From Actinomycetes bacterium (lineage in GTDB: Bacteria > Actinomycetota > Actinomycetes > Propionibacteriales > Nocardioidaceae): a stretch of 45,183 nt of DNA. The notes beneath the pieces were generated by a model that searched no databases, had not been told where the DNA came from, and was given only the letters and a program-made list of their open reading frames with translations. Positions within the stretch are counted from its first letter, which is position 1, and every line of letters begins with the position of its first letter. Positions 16,688 to 25,791 of this stretch are shown one piece after another. The translations under genes and the position numbers were made by a program. The DNA lies in contig JAKPAQ010000409.1 in assembly GCA_029779385.1 (NCBI GenBank), positions 1-45,183 of the forward strand, given 5' to 3'.

Positions 16688-19231
16688 CTACGACCCCCAG
16701 CCTTGCCTCGGGCCAACCGACTGGACGCGAACGACCGGTTCGCCGGCTGCGTTTGAAGCAGCCAAGTCGACCTCGGCACTGATGCCCCAATCGCGATCGC
16801 CGTTCGGGTCCTCAAAAATCTGGCGCACCAGCCAGTGCTCGTCGGTGCGCTCCTCGACCATAAAGAGCGCCGGTCCGCGTGCGGCCGGGCCGGTACCAAG
16901 TTCGTCGTATTCGTCGCGGTACTCGCTGATGACTTCGTGCCACTTGACTGCGTCCCAGCCTTGATCGCCATCAAGTTCGCCAAGTTCGCTCCAGCGGCCA
17001 AACGCAGCCAACTCCACTCGTCGGAACATCGCGTTGCGCACCAGGACACCGAAGGCTCGAGCGTTCGCGGTGAGTGGGCGAGGCGAATCGGAGCCGACTG
17101 CCTGCGGCCGGACGTCGGCCGGGTCGTCACCTGGTTTGATCAACGCTTCCCACTCGTCGAGCAGACTCGAATCGGTTTGGCGAACCAGTTCGCCCAGCCA
17201 CTCGGTCAAGTCGGTGAGTTCCTCGGTCCGAATCGACGTGGGCACGGTGCGAACCAGCGTCTTGTAGACGTCCGAGAGGTAGCGCAGCACCAAACCTTCG
17301 GACCGCGCCAACCGGTAATCGGCCACCAGTTCCGAAAACGTCATCGCCCGCTCCCACATCTCGCGGACCACCGATTTGGGTCGCAGCTCGTGATCGGCGA
17401 CCCACGGGTGGCCGCCGCGATAGAGCTCATAAGCCGCGGTGAGCAGTTCTTCGAGCGGCTTGGGGTGCTCGACCTCTTCGAGCAACTCCATCCGGTCGTC
17501 GTATTCAATCCCATCCATTTTCATTTCGGCGACCGCTTCGCCGCGGGCGCGGAAACGTTGTGCACTGATGATTGGTCGAGGGTCGTCCAGTGTCGACTCG
17601 ACCACCGAAACCACGTCGAGGGCGTAACTGGGTGATTCACGATCCAGCAGGTCGAACGCTGCAACCGCGAACGGCGATAGCGGCTGGTTCAGGGCGAAGT
17701 TTGCTTGCAGGTCGACGGTAAGCCGCAGTGTGCGCCCCTGCTCATCTGGCGGGTCTAGGCGTTCAACCACCTCGCCGGCCAGCAGCGCCTCGATGATGTG
17801 GTCGACCTGGGTTAGCAGCCGTTCCTGCGAGTCGGGCGTCTCACCGCTTTCGCCGATCAAGTACTCCAGCGCGGTCCGCGCATCGCCGGGGCGAGTGATT
17901 ACGTCGAGCACCATCGCGTGGCTTACCCGCAGCCGAGAAACCAACGCTTCAGGCGTGCCGGAAACTAGCCGATCGAACGTAGCTTCGGTCCACGAAACGA
18001 AACCCTCCGGCGGCTTCTTTCGTTGCACGCGTTTGAGTTTCTTCGGGTCGTCGCCGGCTTTGCGGACTAGCCGAGCGTTCTCGATTTCGTGTTCGGGCGC
18101 CTCGACCACGACGTGGCCGATGGTGTCGAACCCGGCCCGACCGGCCCGGCCGGCGATCTGCTGAAACTCGCGCACCTGCAGGTGCCGCTGTCGGGTGCCG
18201 TCGTATTTGCTCAGCCCGCTGAAAACGACGGTCCGGATCGGCACGTTGATGCCAACGCCGAGCGTGTCGGTACCGCAAATCACTTTCAACAGGCCCTGCT
18301 GGGTGAGGGTTTCGACGAGTCGGCGATAGCGCGGCAACATGCCCGCGTGGTGGACGCCGATCCCCATCCGGATCAGCCGCGACAGAGTCTTGCCGAAAGC
18401 CGAGGAGAAGCGGAAGTCGCCCAAGGCGGCGGCGATCTCGTCACGCTCTTGGCGAGTGGCGACCTTCGCGCTGGCTAGGGCTTGGGCGCGTTCGAGCGCG
18501 GCGGCCTGGGAGAAATGCACGACGTAGACCGGCGTCTGGTTCGTCGCCACGAGTTCTTCGAGGGTCTCGTGAACCGGCGAGGTCACATATTCGCTCACCA
18601 ACGGAACCGGCCGGTCGGCCGAAGTGACGGCAACGGTTTCGCGGCCGGTGCGCCGCGCCAGGTCGGCTTGAAGTTTGGTGGTGTCGCCAAGAGTCGCTGA
18701 CATCAGCAGGAACTGCGCCTTAGGCAATTCGATCAGCGGCACCTGCCAGGCCCAACCACGATCGGGATCAGCGTAGAAGTGGAACTCGTCCATCACGACC
18801 AGACCAATATCGGCGGCTGCGCCTTCGCGCAGCGCCATGTTGGCCAAAATTTCGGCGGTCGCGGCGATGATCGGCGCGTCCGCGTTTACCGCCGCGTCGC
18901 CGGTGACCATGCCGACGTTGTCGGCGCCAAATAGTTCACAAAGGTCGAAGAACTTTTCGCTCACGAGCGCCTTGATCGGCGCGGTGTAGACACTGCAGTC
19001 CCCACGCGCCAAGGCCGCTGCCATCGCGGCGGTGGCCACTAGGCTCTTGCCCGAGCCCGTAGGAGTTGCCAGCACCACGTTTGAGCCCGAAACGCATTCG
19101 AGAATCGCTTCGTCTTGGGCCGGGTAGAGCGCCAGGCCGCGGCCCTTGACCCACTCCATGATCGCCTCGTGAGCAGCGTCCTCGTCCGCTGAAGGTTCGG
19201 CGGGCAGCAGATCAATCAGCGACTGGGTCAC
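16688..19231 (-). CDS. DEAD/DEAH-box RNA helicase with C-terminal DUF3516 domain
   Basis: 847 residues from GTG 19231. Superfamily 2 helicase: Walker A ATPTGSGKSLVA (~55-66), motif II DEFH (148-151), motif III SATLGDT (~178), ICGTDTLGVGINVPIRTVVF (~314) and motif VI QIAGRAGRAGFD (~362). The C-terminal ~400 residues correspond to the DUF3516 region found on actinobacterial Ski2-like helicases. Likely role: ATP-driven RNA unwinding in RNA processing or ribosome-associated quality control; not proven from sequence. It is ten bases upstream of the zincin gene on the same strand and 22 bases downstream of dacB, so probably in one transcript with either or both. Confidence 0.92.
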   Translation of the reverse strand: MTQSLIDLLPAEPSADEDAAHEAIMEWVKGRGLALYPAQDEAILECVSGSNVVLATPTGSGKSLVATAAMAAALARGDCSVYTAPIKALVSEKFFDLCELFGADNVGMVTGDAAVNADAPIIAATAEILANMALREGAAADIGLVVMDEFHFYADPDRGWAWQVPLIELPKAQFLLMSATLGDTTKLQADLARRTGRETVAVTSADRPVPLVSEYVTSPVHETLEELVATNQTPVYVVHFSQAAALERAQALASAKVATRQERDEIAAALGDFRFSSAFGKTLSRLIRMGIGVHHAGMLPRYRRLVETLTQQGLLKVICGTDTLGVGINVPIRTVVFSGLSKYDGTRQRHLQVREFQQIAGRAGRAGFDTIGHVVVEAPEHEIENARLVRKAGDDPKKLKRVQRKKPPEGFVSWTEATFDRLVSGTPEALVSRLRVSHAMVLDVITRPGDARTALEYLIGESGETPDSQERLLTQVDHIIEALLAGEVVERLDPPDEQGRTLRLTVDLQANFALNQPLSPFAVAAFDLLDRESPSYALDVVSVVESTLDDPRPIISAQRFRARGEAVAEMKMDGIEYDDRMELLEEVEHPKPLEELLTAAYELYRGGHPWVADHELRPKSVVREMWERAMTFSELVADYRLARSEGLVLRYLSDVYKTLVRTVPTSIRTEELTDLTEWLGELVRQTDSSLLDEWEALIKPGDDPADVRPQAVGSDSPRPLTANARAFGVLVRNAMFRRVELAAFGRWSELGELDGDQGWDAVKWHEVISEYRDEYDELGTGPAARGPALFMVEERTDEHWLVRQIFEDPNGDRDWGISAEVDLAASNAAGEPVVRVQSVGPRQGWGS

Positions 19232-19253
19232 CTGAGCAGCCTAGACGGCCGAC

Positions 19254-20612
19254 TCAGTTCGTGACGCGACATGCGCAACCCACCAGGTCGGCAGCGACCC
19301 GATCGATTGCCGCTTGAGTCTGTAGCGGGTTCAGCCCTTCGGTCTTGTCGGCGAGGATCGCGAAGGCGATTGGTCGACCACCTGGCAAGGTCGCGATCCC
19401 GGTCAACGCGTGCACGCCGGTGAGCGTTCCAGTCTTGGCGTGCACCAAGCCGCGAGCCGAAGTCGCCTGGCCGAAACGGTTCTCCATCGTGCCGTTGAAA
19501 CCGCCAACTGGCAACGCGCTGATCAGCGGCGAAGTCGCCGCCGCGTTTTGGGCCGAAACAAGAGCCTCGGCCAAGGTCCGCGGGTCAATTCGGTTTTTTC
19601 GTGAAAGTCCGCTGCCGTCATGCAGTTCGAGACCTGAGGTTGACACCCCAGCTGACTTCAACGCGAGCTTGACCGTCTCGGTTCCGCTCTCGAACGAGCC
19701 CGGTTTGCCGGCACCGATCGCGGCCTGGCGCAGCATCACTTCGGCGACCTCGTTGTCCGAATCAACCAACATGCGGTCGAGGATTCTGGTGACCGGTGCG
19801 CTCTTGACCCGAGCAATGACCTCTGCCGATTCGGCCGCCTCGGCCGGCACTGGCGCCCCGGTGACTTTGACGCCGGCGGCCCGAAGTTCGACGGCGAAGG
19901 CGGCCGCTGCGGCTGCTGCTGGGTCGCTGGACCGACCTAGCCCGACCCGGCCTCGATCAATCCAGAGCGGCGACACCGGCGCGACGATCTGTGAACTGAC
20001 ATAGGTCGATTCCCAGCCGCTGCTGACCGCAGGTCCGGTAAAAAACGAAACGTCGTAGCCCAGCGTCACCGGCGAGTCACCAAGTTTGGCTGCCGCCAAC
20101 TTAGCCAGTCTGGCGAGGCTGGCTTTTTTGACCGTCGTGGCTTTGACTTGCTTTGCCGTGAGATAAGGATCGCCGCCGCCAACGAGCACGACCTGATTGC
20201 CTTGCAACACCGCAGTCGTGGCGAACTGAGTTTCCGGGCCGAGTTCGGCAAGGGCGGCGAAGGCGGTGAGGACTTTGGTGGTCGAGGCCGGCGTGAGCGC
20301 GCCAGACCCACTTTGTGCCAGCTTTTTTCCGTCACGGGCGTCAAGGGCCACGAAACCAACCCGCGGGCCGAGAGCGGCCGAATCCAGCGAGTCGGCCACG
20401 GCTGCTTGTACCGCCTTGGCATCGATTGGTTCGGCCGATTCAGCTATCGGACGGTCGGCCGCGACAGTCAACTCGACGATGCCTTCTGGCGCAGTTACGA
20501 ACTCGGCCGGACAGGGCCCGTCACACAAAACTGAATTGAGGTCACCTCGTACGTACAACAGCGCGACCGCGGCCAGAGTGACCAACACCAAGGTCGGCAA
20601 CACCCACGGCAT
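19254..20612 (-). CDS. dacB: D-alanyl-D-alanine carboxypeptidase/endopeptidase (PBP4 class, S13)
   Basis: 452 residues from ATG 20612, chosen because the membrane segment (~4-22) starts right behind it and because longer in-frame starts would cover the ppa promoter. A penicillin-binding protein of the low-molecular-mass class C type that trims peptidoglycan peptides outside the membrane. The three serine-hydrolase motifs are present: STTK (Ser110-Lys113), SDN (285-287) and KTG (393-395). The N-terminus is an uncleaved anchor or signal sequence. Alanine-rich insert PAAAAAAAFAVELRAAG lies between motifs one and two. Divergent from ppa with 85 bases between the starts. Confidence 0.93.
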   Translation of the reverse strand: MPWVLPTLVLVTLAAVALLYVRGDLNSVLCDGPCPAEFVTAPEGIVELTVAADRPIAESAEPIDAKAVQAAVADSLDSAALGPRVGFVALDARDGKKLAQSGSGALTPASTTKVLTAFAALAELGPETQFATTAVLQGNQVVLVGGGDPYLTAKQVKATTVKKASLARLAKLAAAKLGDSPVTLGYDVSFFTGPAVSSGWESTYVSSQIVAPVSPLWIDRGRVGLGRSSDPAAAAAAAFAVELRAAGVKVTGAPVPAEAAESAEVIARVKSAPVTRILDRMLVDSDNEVAEVMLRQAAIGAGKPGSFESGTETVKLALKSAGVSTSGLELHDGSGLSRKNRIDPRTLAEALVSAQNAAATSPLISALPVGGFNGTMENRFGQATSARGLVHAKTGTLTGVHALTGIATLPGGRPIAFAILADKTEGLNPLQTQAAIDRVAADLVGCACRVTN

Positions 20613-20619
20613 GTGAGAT

Positions 20620-20648
20620 TTGTCGCCCCTGCGGCTATGTCCTAGTGT
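20620..20648 (+). promoter_or_regulatory. candidate ppa promoter
   Basis: A TTGTCG (20620-20625) and a TAGTGT (20643-20648) are separated by exactly 17 bases in the 85-base gap between the divergent dacB and ppa starts. This matches a housekeeping sigma promoter and would give a leader of about 45 bases before the GTG of ppa. Seen by pattern only. Confidence 0.4.
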
Positions 20649-20697
20649 CACGTGGGCCAGAATAGACAGAACCAAAACCAGTACAGCCGGAGGAACC

Positions 20698-21192
20698 GTG
20701 TTTTTCGACGTCACCGTGGAGATCCCCAAGGGCGAGCGCAACAAGTATGAGCTCGACCATAAGACCCACCGCATTCGCCTGGACCGCACACTGTTCACTT
20801 CGATGCAGTACCCGGCCGACTACGGCTTCATCGACAACACCCTGGGCAATGACGGCGATCCGCTTGACGCGCTAGTCATCTTGCCGTTCCCGACGTTCCC
20901 AGGTTGCGTGATCGAGTGCCGCGCGATCGGCATGTTCCGGATGACTGATGAGGCCGGCGGCGACGACAAGATCCTGTGCGTTCCGGCGCAGGATCCTCGC
21001 CACGAGCACACCCAAGACGTGGGTGACGTCTCCGATTTCGACTTGAGCGAGATTCAACACTTCTTTGAGTCCTACAAGGACCTCGAACCGGGCAAGTCGG
21101 TCGAAGAGGGTTCCGACTGGGTCGGTCGCGCTGAGGCTGAAGCCGAAATTGCAGCCAGCATTCAGCGGTTCAAGGACAACGGCGGCTACTGA
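20698..21192 (+). CDS. ppa: inorganic pyrophosphatase (family I)
   Basis: 164 residues from GTG 20698, preceded by GGAGG five bases upstream; the start [17 protein letters not shown] is the family's normal N-terminus. The cytoplasmic enzyme hydrolyses pyrophosphate to drive biosynthesis. Conserved metal-binding signature [14 protein letters not shown] (~52-65) plus YPADYGFI (~38) and the KDLEPGK segment near 125 are present. Length is that of bacterial hexameric family I enzymes. The 3' end overlaps the convergent TetR gene by seven bases. Linked dacB-ppa divergence is common in this phylum. Confidence 0.97.
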   Translation: MFFDVTVEIPKGERNKYELDHKTHRIRLDRTLFTSMQYPADYGFIDNTLGNDGDPLDALVILPFPTFPGCVIECRAIGMFRMTDEAGGDDKILCVPAQDPRHEHTQDVGDVSDFDLSEIQHFFESYKDLEPGKSVEEGSDWVGRAEAEAEIAASIQRFKDNGGY

Positions 21193-21812
21193 GCCACCGC
21201 TGGTTCGGCCACATTTCGACGTGGCCGAACCAGGTTCACCAAAACCTGGCTGAACACGTTCATTTCGATCTTCGGGTCCAATGAGTTCATGCCCGCGAGT
21301 CCGGCACCCAGTGCCAACAGCGCGGTTGCAACCTGATCGACCGGAATAGTCGTTTCTAGACCGGCTTCGTCAACGGTCGAGGAGATCAACTGCGAAATTA
21401 GTCGGCGAATCTCGCGGTGCCGCTTTACCAATTCGGTCGCGACCCACGGGTTGTGCCGCGCCACGGTCGCAAACTCGACTTCAAGAGTCGTCCATTGCGG
21501 ATCGCCCATGCCTAAGCGAGCCCATTCGACGAACGATTCGACCCGGGTCTCGATTGACTTGTCATTGGTGAAAACTTCAAGGACCAGTCGCATTTTTTCG
21601 GCGTGAATAGCGTCTAGGACGGCCATGCAAAGTTCCTCTTTGCCGCCAAAATTCGAATAGACCGCGCCTTTGGAGAAGCCTGCTTCGACCGCGACCTTGT
21701 CCAACGATGTCGCCGCGTAGCCGTCTTGGAGGAACATCGTTCGTGCGACTTCGATGAGGCTGTCGCGCGTTTGCAACTGACGTTCGGCTCGGGTTGCTCT
21801 GAGCTGTGACAC
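21186..21812 (-). CDS. TetR/AcrR family transcriptional regulator
   Basis: 208 residues from GTG 21812 ([12 protein letters not shown]), preceded by AAAGGAAAA; an in-frame ATG at 21845 lies within the likely promoter and has no ribosome site. The N-terminal helix-turn-helix is clear at ~17-64: [20 protein letters not shown], then [20 protein letters not shown] and GGKEEL. The C-terminal ligand domain is helical, with [16 protein letters not shown] and an all-alpha end (TetR_C family unknown). Divergent from cobT with ~120 bases between starts, so it might affect cobT-cobS, but self-control is the stronger reading given the operator-like repeat. No ligand can be inferred. Confidence 0.9.
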   Translation of the reverse strand: MSQLRATRAERQLQTRDSLIEVARTMFLQDGYAATSLDKVAVEAGFSKGAVYSNFGGKEELCMAVLDAIHAEKMRLVLEVFTNDKSIETRVESFVEWARLGMGDPQWTTLEVEFATVARHNPWVATELVKRHREIRRLISQLISSTVDEAGLETTIPVDQVATALLALGAGLAGMNSLDPKIEMNVFSQVLVNLVRPRRNVAEPAVAQ

Positions 21813-21840
21813 GGTGAATTTTCCTTTCGCGATCCGCACT

Positions 21841-21870
21841 CGCATACCGATGGTATCTGAAATCTGACAA
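21841..21870 (-). promoter_or_regulatory. candidate autoregulated promoter of the TetR gene
   Basis: Read on the minus strand, TTGTCA (21865-21870) and TATGCG (21841-21846) form a -35/-10 pair with an 18-base spacer. A perfect inverted repeat ATACC-GAT-GGTAT (21844-21856) covers the -10 and part of the spacer. A TetR dimer bound there would block the promoter. The repeat is short, so chance cannot be excluded. Confidence 0.45.
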
Positions 21871-21931
21871 GTGGCGTAGCGAATCGCAACTCGAACACTT
21901 GGCGCGCACGCAAGTAAGCGACAATGGCGCA

Positions 21932-22951
21932 GTGATCAAACCGCCTTCTGTTCAAGCCCACGCAGACGCCGCTGACCGATTGGCCGCCCTAGCAATACCC
22001 GGCGGCGCGCTAGGTCAACTTGGTCAAACGGCCCTGTGGTGGGCGTCGGTTCGCGGCGATGCCAACGCCGCACCGCCGAGTCGAGTGCGCGCAGTCGTGT
22101 TTGCCGGCGACCACGGGGTGGCCGCGCACGGAGTTTCGGCCTACCCGGCCGAAGTTACCGCCGCGATGGTGAGCGCATTCGTCAAACAAGTCGCCGGAGT
22201 TTCGGTGCTGGCCCGCCAGCATGACGTCCATGTTCGAGCGCTCGACTTGGGCGTCAACGCGGACTTGAGCGACTTCGGCCCGAGCGTTACGGCGTTCAAG
22301 GTGCGCTCCGGCACTGAACCGATCCACCTAGCTGACGCGATGACTGCCGAGCAGACGCAGCAGTCGCTCACCGCTGGCGCGACTATCGCTAACGAGGAAC
22401 TGTCCGCCGGCGCCGACCTGCTGATCGCCGGGGACATGGGCATCGGCGACACCACGATTGCGGCCGCACTAATTGCCGCCTGCCTCGGCTTGGCGGCCGA
22501 CGAAGTAACCGGTCGCGGCACCGGAATCGACGACTCAACCCTGGCAACCAAAACTGAGGTGATCGCGACCGCGCTGACTCGCACAAAACCCCGCCACGGC
22601 GACCCGGTAGAACTGCTCACTGCACTTGGCAGCCCCGACATTGCCGCCCAAGTCGGCTACCTCACAACGGCGGCCGAGGCCGGTTGTCCGGTGCTGCTCG
22701 ACGGGGTCGTCTCCGTGGCGGCGGCGTTGGTCGCCGAACGCCTTCGCCCCGGGACCGTGAACTGGTTGTGGGCCGGTCACCGCTCAACTGAGCCGGCGCA
22801 AAGTTTGGCCCTAGCCGACCTCGGCCTGATCCCGCTGCTCGATCTTGGGATGCGACTGGGCGAAGGATCGGGGGCGGTGGCTGCGGTCCCGCTCGTGCGA
22901 TCTGCTGCCCTGCTGTTGACCCAGATCGCCCGCTTGGACGAAATCTTGTGA
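21932..22951 (+). CDS. cobT: nicotinate-nucleotide--dimethylbenzimidazole phosphoribosyltransferase
   Basis: 339 residues from GTG 21932; a TTG at 21899 would add 11 residues. No ribosome site is seen, but a -10-like GACAAT ends six bases before the GTG, so the transcript may be leaderless. CobT makes alpha-ribazole phosphate, activating the lower ligand of cobalamin. Visible: PPSRVRAVVFAGDHGVAAHG (~49-68), GADLLIAGDMGIGDTTIAAA (~155-174), GRGTGID (~191), and LDLGMRLGEGSGAVAAVPL, where Glu ~311 is the expected catalytic base. Stop overlaps the cobS start (GTGA), so the two are coupled. Confidence 0.95.
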   Translation: MIKPPSVQAHADAADRLAALAIPGGALGQLGQTALWWASVRGDANAAPPSRVRAVVFAGDHGVAAHGVSAYPAEVTAAMVSAFVKQVAGVSVLARQHDVHVRALDLGVNADLSDFGPSVTAFKVRSGTEPIHLADAMTAEQTQQSLTAGATIANEELSAGADLLIAGDMGIGDTTIAAALIAACLGLAADEVTGRGTGIDDSTLATKTEVIATALTRTKPRHGDPVELLTALGSPDIAAQVGYLTTAAEAGCPVLLDGVVSVAAALVAERLRPGTVNWLWAGHRSTEPAQSLALADLGLIPLLDLGMRLGEGSGAVAAVPLVRSAALLLTQIARLDEIL

Positions 22952-23736
22952 CGACAGTTTCGCAGAACGTCGTACGCGACGGCATCCGACTTTCGGTCGG
23001 GACGTTCACCGCGATAGCGATCAAAGCGCCGCAGCGAGTTGACCGCGACACGGCGCGAATCGCGTTGCTGATCGCGCCTATCGCAGTCTTGCCGATCGGC
23101 GTGCTGGTTGGCGTCGTCGCGTGGCTGGGCCACCTCGCCGCACTACCCAATATCGTTACCGGCGCGCTAGCAGTTGCCGCCGGCGCGCTCGGTAACCGCG
23201 CCTTTCACCTCGACGGCCTGGCCGACACCGTCGATGCGCTTAGTGCCTCCTACGACCGTGACCGTGCCCTGGCGATCGCTCGAACCGGAGACGTTGGTCC
23301 GGCCGGCGCCACCGCCTTAGTGCTGACCTTGCTGGTCCAGGCCGGCAGCGTTGGCGCGCTCGCGGCCACCACGTGGGGACCGGCACTAGTCGCGCTGTGC
23401 TGGTGCGCGGCTCGAGCCGCAGCCAGCGTTGGCCTTCGTCGCGGCGTACGTCCGGCCAGAGACGACGGACTGGGCCGCACGTTCGCCGAGTCAGTTCCGG
23501 TCGCCGCTGCGCTCGCCCAATGGTTACTGATCGCCGGCGCCTTTACCGCAGTTTTGTCGCTGCTGGGTTCGAACGTTTTCGCCGGGCCCGCGGTTGTCGC
23601 GGTCACCGCATTGGCGGTTCTGCTGCTAATTGGTCACGTCACCAACCGCCTCGGCGGAATCATCGGCGATGCCGTAGGCGCATGCGTCGAGGTGGCGTTC
23701 GCGGCCCTACTGGTGCTTTCCGTCGCGGCACTCTGA
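22948..23736 (+). CDS. cobS: adenosylcobinamide-GDP ribazoletransferase
   Basis: 262 residues from GTG 22948, coupled to cobT by a GTGA overlap. CobS is an integral membrane enzyme joining adenosylcobinamide-GDP and alpha-ribazole to make adenosylcobalamin (or its phosphate). The signature FHLDGLADTVDAL (~86-98) with its metal-binding aspartates is present, followed by RALAIARTGDVGPAG (~106), the local form of the conserved loop. Six or seven hydrophobic segments are visible, and the C-terminus has GHVTNRLGGIIGDAVGACVE (~224-243), also conserved. Works with cobT and with cobU on the opposite strand. Confidence 0.94.
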   Translation: MTTVSQNVVRDGIRLSVGTFTAIAIKAPQRVDRDTARIALLIAPIAVLPIGVLVGVVAWLGHLAALPNIVTGALAVAAGALGNRAFHLDGLADTVDALSASYDRDRALAIARTGDVGPAGATALVLTLLVQAGSVGALAATTWGPALVALCWCAARAAASVGLRRGVRPARDDGLGRTFAESVPVAAALAQWLLIAGAFTAVLSLLGSNVFAGPAVVAVTALAVLLLIGHVTNRLGGIIGDAVGACVEVAFAALLVLSVAAL

Positions 23737-23756
23737 CTTTGGCCCTGCAGCCCGAC

Positions 23757-24287
23757 TTAGAGGCTAATCGCCCGCCCGGCGACCACTAACAGCACCTCGT
23801 CGCAGTCGAGCGCGAACCGCTGATTGACCTTGCCCAGCAGGTCCCGAAACAGCCGACCCGACCGGTACTCGGGAACGATCGACCAGCCAACCTCGTTGGT
23901 GACCACTACGACGTCTTCACGATGTTGGTTCATCGCCAACACCGCGTGCTCGACGCGAGTCCAAAACTCTGGCTCCCAGTCGTCAAGAGTTTTGTCCCAG
24001 CCGTCGAGTTCACCAATCATCGCGGTGACCCAAGTACCTAGGCAATCGATCAGCAAGGTGCCTTCGGCAGCCAAAATGGCATTGCCAAGATCGGCCGACT
24101 CCACTGTTGCCCAGTGCTCTGGTCGGCGTTCCTGATGAGCCGAAACTCGCGCCGACCACTCGGGATCGAGTTCGTCGTCACCGGTGGGACCGGGCGCAAT
24201 ATAAGTGACCATTTCGGCCGCCACGACGAGCGACTCGGCCAAAAACGACTTGCCCGAACGCACTCCGCCAGTGATGAGAGTTTTCAC
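23757..24287 (-). CDS. cobU: adenosylcobinamide kinase / adenosylcobinamide-phosphate guanylyltransferase
   Basis: 176 residues from GTG 24287 with AGGG about seven bases upstream. The bifunctional enzyme phosphorylates adenosylcobinamide and attaches GMP. P-loop GGVRSGKS (7-14), His51 in SAHQERRP (the position guanylylated in CobU), LLIDCLGTWV (~78) and VVTNEVGWSIVPEYRSGRLF (~127-146) are all present. Convergent with cobS (20-base gap). It lies 47 bases behind the last gene of the riboswitch operon on the same strand, with no terminator visible between, so B12 may control it too. It links imported cobinamide-type corrinoids to cobalamin assembly. Confidence 0.95.
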   Translation of the reverse strand: MKTLITGGVRSGKSFLAESLVVAAEMVTYIAPGPTGDDELDPEWSARVSAHQERRPEHWATVESADLGNAILAAEGTLLIDCLGTWVTAMIGELDGWDKTLDDWEPEFWTRVEHAVLAMNQHREDVVVVTNEVGWSIVPEYRSGRLFRDLLGKVNQRFALDCDEVLLVVAGRAISL

Positions 24288-24334
24288 AAGGCAACCCTAT
24301 GACCGCCGAACGAGTTTGGCCGTTTTTCAGCAGC

Positions 24335-24979
24335 TCATTTCCGGCGGCGGAAAATTACGATTGCCGCTGCACCGAGGATCGCGGCCAACGCGATCAGCAC
24401 GATCACCGAACCCGATACCGCAACCCCGGTCGAATCAACTTCAACCTCAACTACCTGCTTACCGTCGTGGTCGCTGTCAGCTACGACTGCGTCTGCACGG
24501 GTCTGCGCGTTTGCCTCGGCCTTCACCGGAACGTCTTGACCATCCGCCATGAGGTGGTAGACCAAGGCCACAAAGTCACCCTCAGCGAGTTTGTATTCGC
24601 CCATGCCGGTCGAGGCATAACCCCACGGCTTTCCTTCCTTGGCGACCATGAACGCCCAATAGCCGGCACCGGTCAACTTGTCGGTGCAAAGTTCTTTGTC
24701 TTTAGTTGGCTGGCCGTCGATCCGGCAGACCATCGGCATCGTGCCCGTGGTCTGGACGACGTCCGTCCCAGTGCTTTCAAGGCCCTCCAGCGCGGTTTTC
24801 CCTGCAGCGTGCTGCGCGCAGACGATCTTGTCTTTGCCACCGAGTGAACCAAACTCCAGCACCACGGGGACGTCCTCTGCCGATTCGCAGGTTTCGTGGG
24901 CAGAGGCCGCCGCGGGCGCAAGCAGGACCGCGGCCGCAAAGATAAACAGGCCGACGAGTCGAATGAGCAGGTTTTTCAT
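24335..24979 (-). CDS. membrane-anchored transcobalamin-like beta-domain (DUF4430-type) protein, second copy
   Basis: 214 residues from ATG 24979, overlapping the stop of the S-component gene (ATGA) with AAGGAA upstream. Cleavable signal peptide 1-27 (ending ASA), an extracellular domain ~28-150, a linker ~150-185, and a C-terminal membrane helix (~187-208) ending in FRRRK. The domain contains AGKTALEGLE (~59), VCRIDG (~84), AGYWAFMVAKEGKPWGYAS (~103) and GEYKLAEGDFVALVY (~123), the pattern of the DUF4430/transcobalamin C-terminal beta domain. Four cysteines (31, 54, 85, 98) could form two disulfides. Paralogous to 28547-29326. Likely presents or caps corrinoid for the adjacent ECF S component; this function is inferred. 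Confidence 0.8.
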   Translation of the reverse strand: MKNLLIRLVGLFIFAAAVLLAPAAASAHETCESAEDVPVVLEFGSLGGKDKIVCAQHAAGKTALEGLESTGTDVVQTTGTMPMVCRIDGQPTKDKELCTDKLTGAGYWAFMVAKEGKPWGYASTGMGEYKLAEGDFVALVYHLMADGQDVPVKAEANAQTRADAVVADSDHDGKQVVEVEVDSTGVAVSGSVIVLIALAAILGAAAIVIFRRRK

Positions 24980-25791
24980 CAGGATTCCTTCGGTAGATAC
25001 CGCGCCCGCCGGGCGGCGCGACGCAAGGTGGCCAGGACGGCCGGTCCGAGAAAGACGATCAACAGCGTATTGGTAATGGCGCGGCCAGTGTCCCAGCCCC
25101 AGGTTGAGGTCAGCAGCGTGAACACGACGAACCGGTGCAGATTCTCCAGGACTGGATCTCCCGGAACCATCGCCAGGGAGTCGGTGGCGCCGGGGATCGC
25201 GATGCCGAGGGTGAACGGCCACGAAGACAGATTCATCAAGAAACCGAACGCGTACGAGGCGAAGATCGCGTAAACCACCAACATCGCGATTTCCAATTTT
25301 GGGCCTACTCGCCGTGGCAGCAGTCCCGCGCCCATGCCCACCCAAGCCGCACACAGCATCTGAAACGGCAGCCACGGACCGACACCTGAGGTCAGCAACG
25401 CGGACGCAAAAAGACTCGTGCAGCCGAGCACGAAACCGAACCCGGCTCCAAAGACTCGGCCGCCGAGGATGAGTAGGAAAAAGACCAGTTCTATTCCTGC
25501 GACTCCAGCACCTAGCGGCCTGATGGCGGCGTTGATGGCGCTGAGTACGCCGAGCATGGCCAGCGCCTTGGAATCCAGTCCGCCTTCGGAAAGTTCGGCG
25601 ACAACCACCAGAACCACCACTGGCATCAGCGCCATGAAAATGAATGGCTGGTCGACTCGGGTCTGTTCGGGCCCCGGCGTCAGGATGAGCGGCCAGCAGA
25701 GCATTACCAGCCCAGCGAGCGAAGCAGCGGCCAAGACCGCCGCCGATCGAAGAGTCATCGGCACCGCTGCCGAGCGCGGCGAACTGCTCAT
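24979..25791 (-). CDS. ECF transporter S component, probable cobalamin-binding (CbrT-like)
   Basis: 270 residues from ATG 25791, overlapping the ATPase gene's stop (ATGA). About six membrane segments are visible, with LAMLGVLSAINAAIRPLGAG (~77-96) and a GGRVFGAGFGFVLGCTSLFA stretch (~109-128), both typical of S components with the alanine- and glycine-rich packing that meets EcfT. Its substrate cannot be read from the motifs; the cobalamin riboswitch, the transcobalamin-like partners and the cob genes argue for B12 or a related corrinoid. A dedicated EcfT and EcfAA' are in the same operon, so this is a group I, self-contained ECF system. Confidence 0.85.
   Translation of the reverse strand: MSSSPRSAAVPMTLRSAAVLAAASLAGLVMLCWPLILTPGPEQTRVDQPFIFMALMPVVVLVVVAELSEGGLDSKALAMLGVLSAINAAIRPLGAGVAGIELVFFLLILGGRVFGAGFGFVLGCTSLFASALLTSGVGPWLPFQMLCAAWVGMGAGLLPRRVGPKLEIAMLVVYAIFASYAFGFLMNLSSWPFTLGIAIPGATDSLAMVPGDPVLENLHRFVVFTLLTSTWGWDTGRAITNTLLIVFLGPAVLATLRRAARRARYLPKES

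Noticed and set aside
16835..17635. Plus-strand open frame of 266 codons opposite the helicase
   Set aside because: No domain pattern and no ribosome site; antisense of the DUF3516 region.
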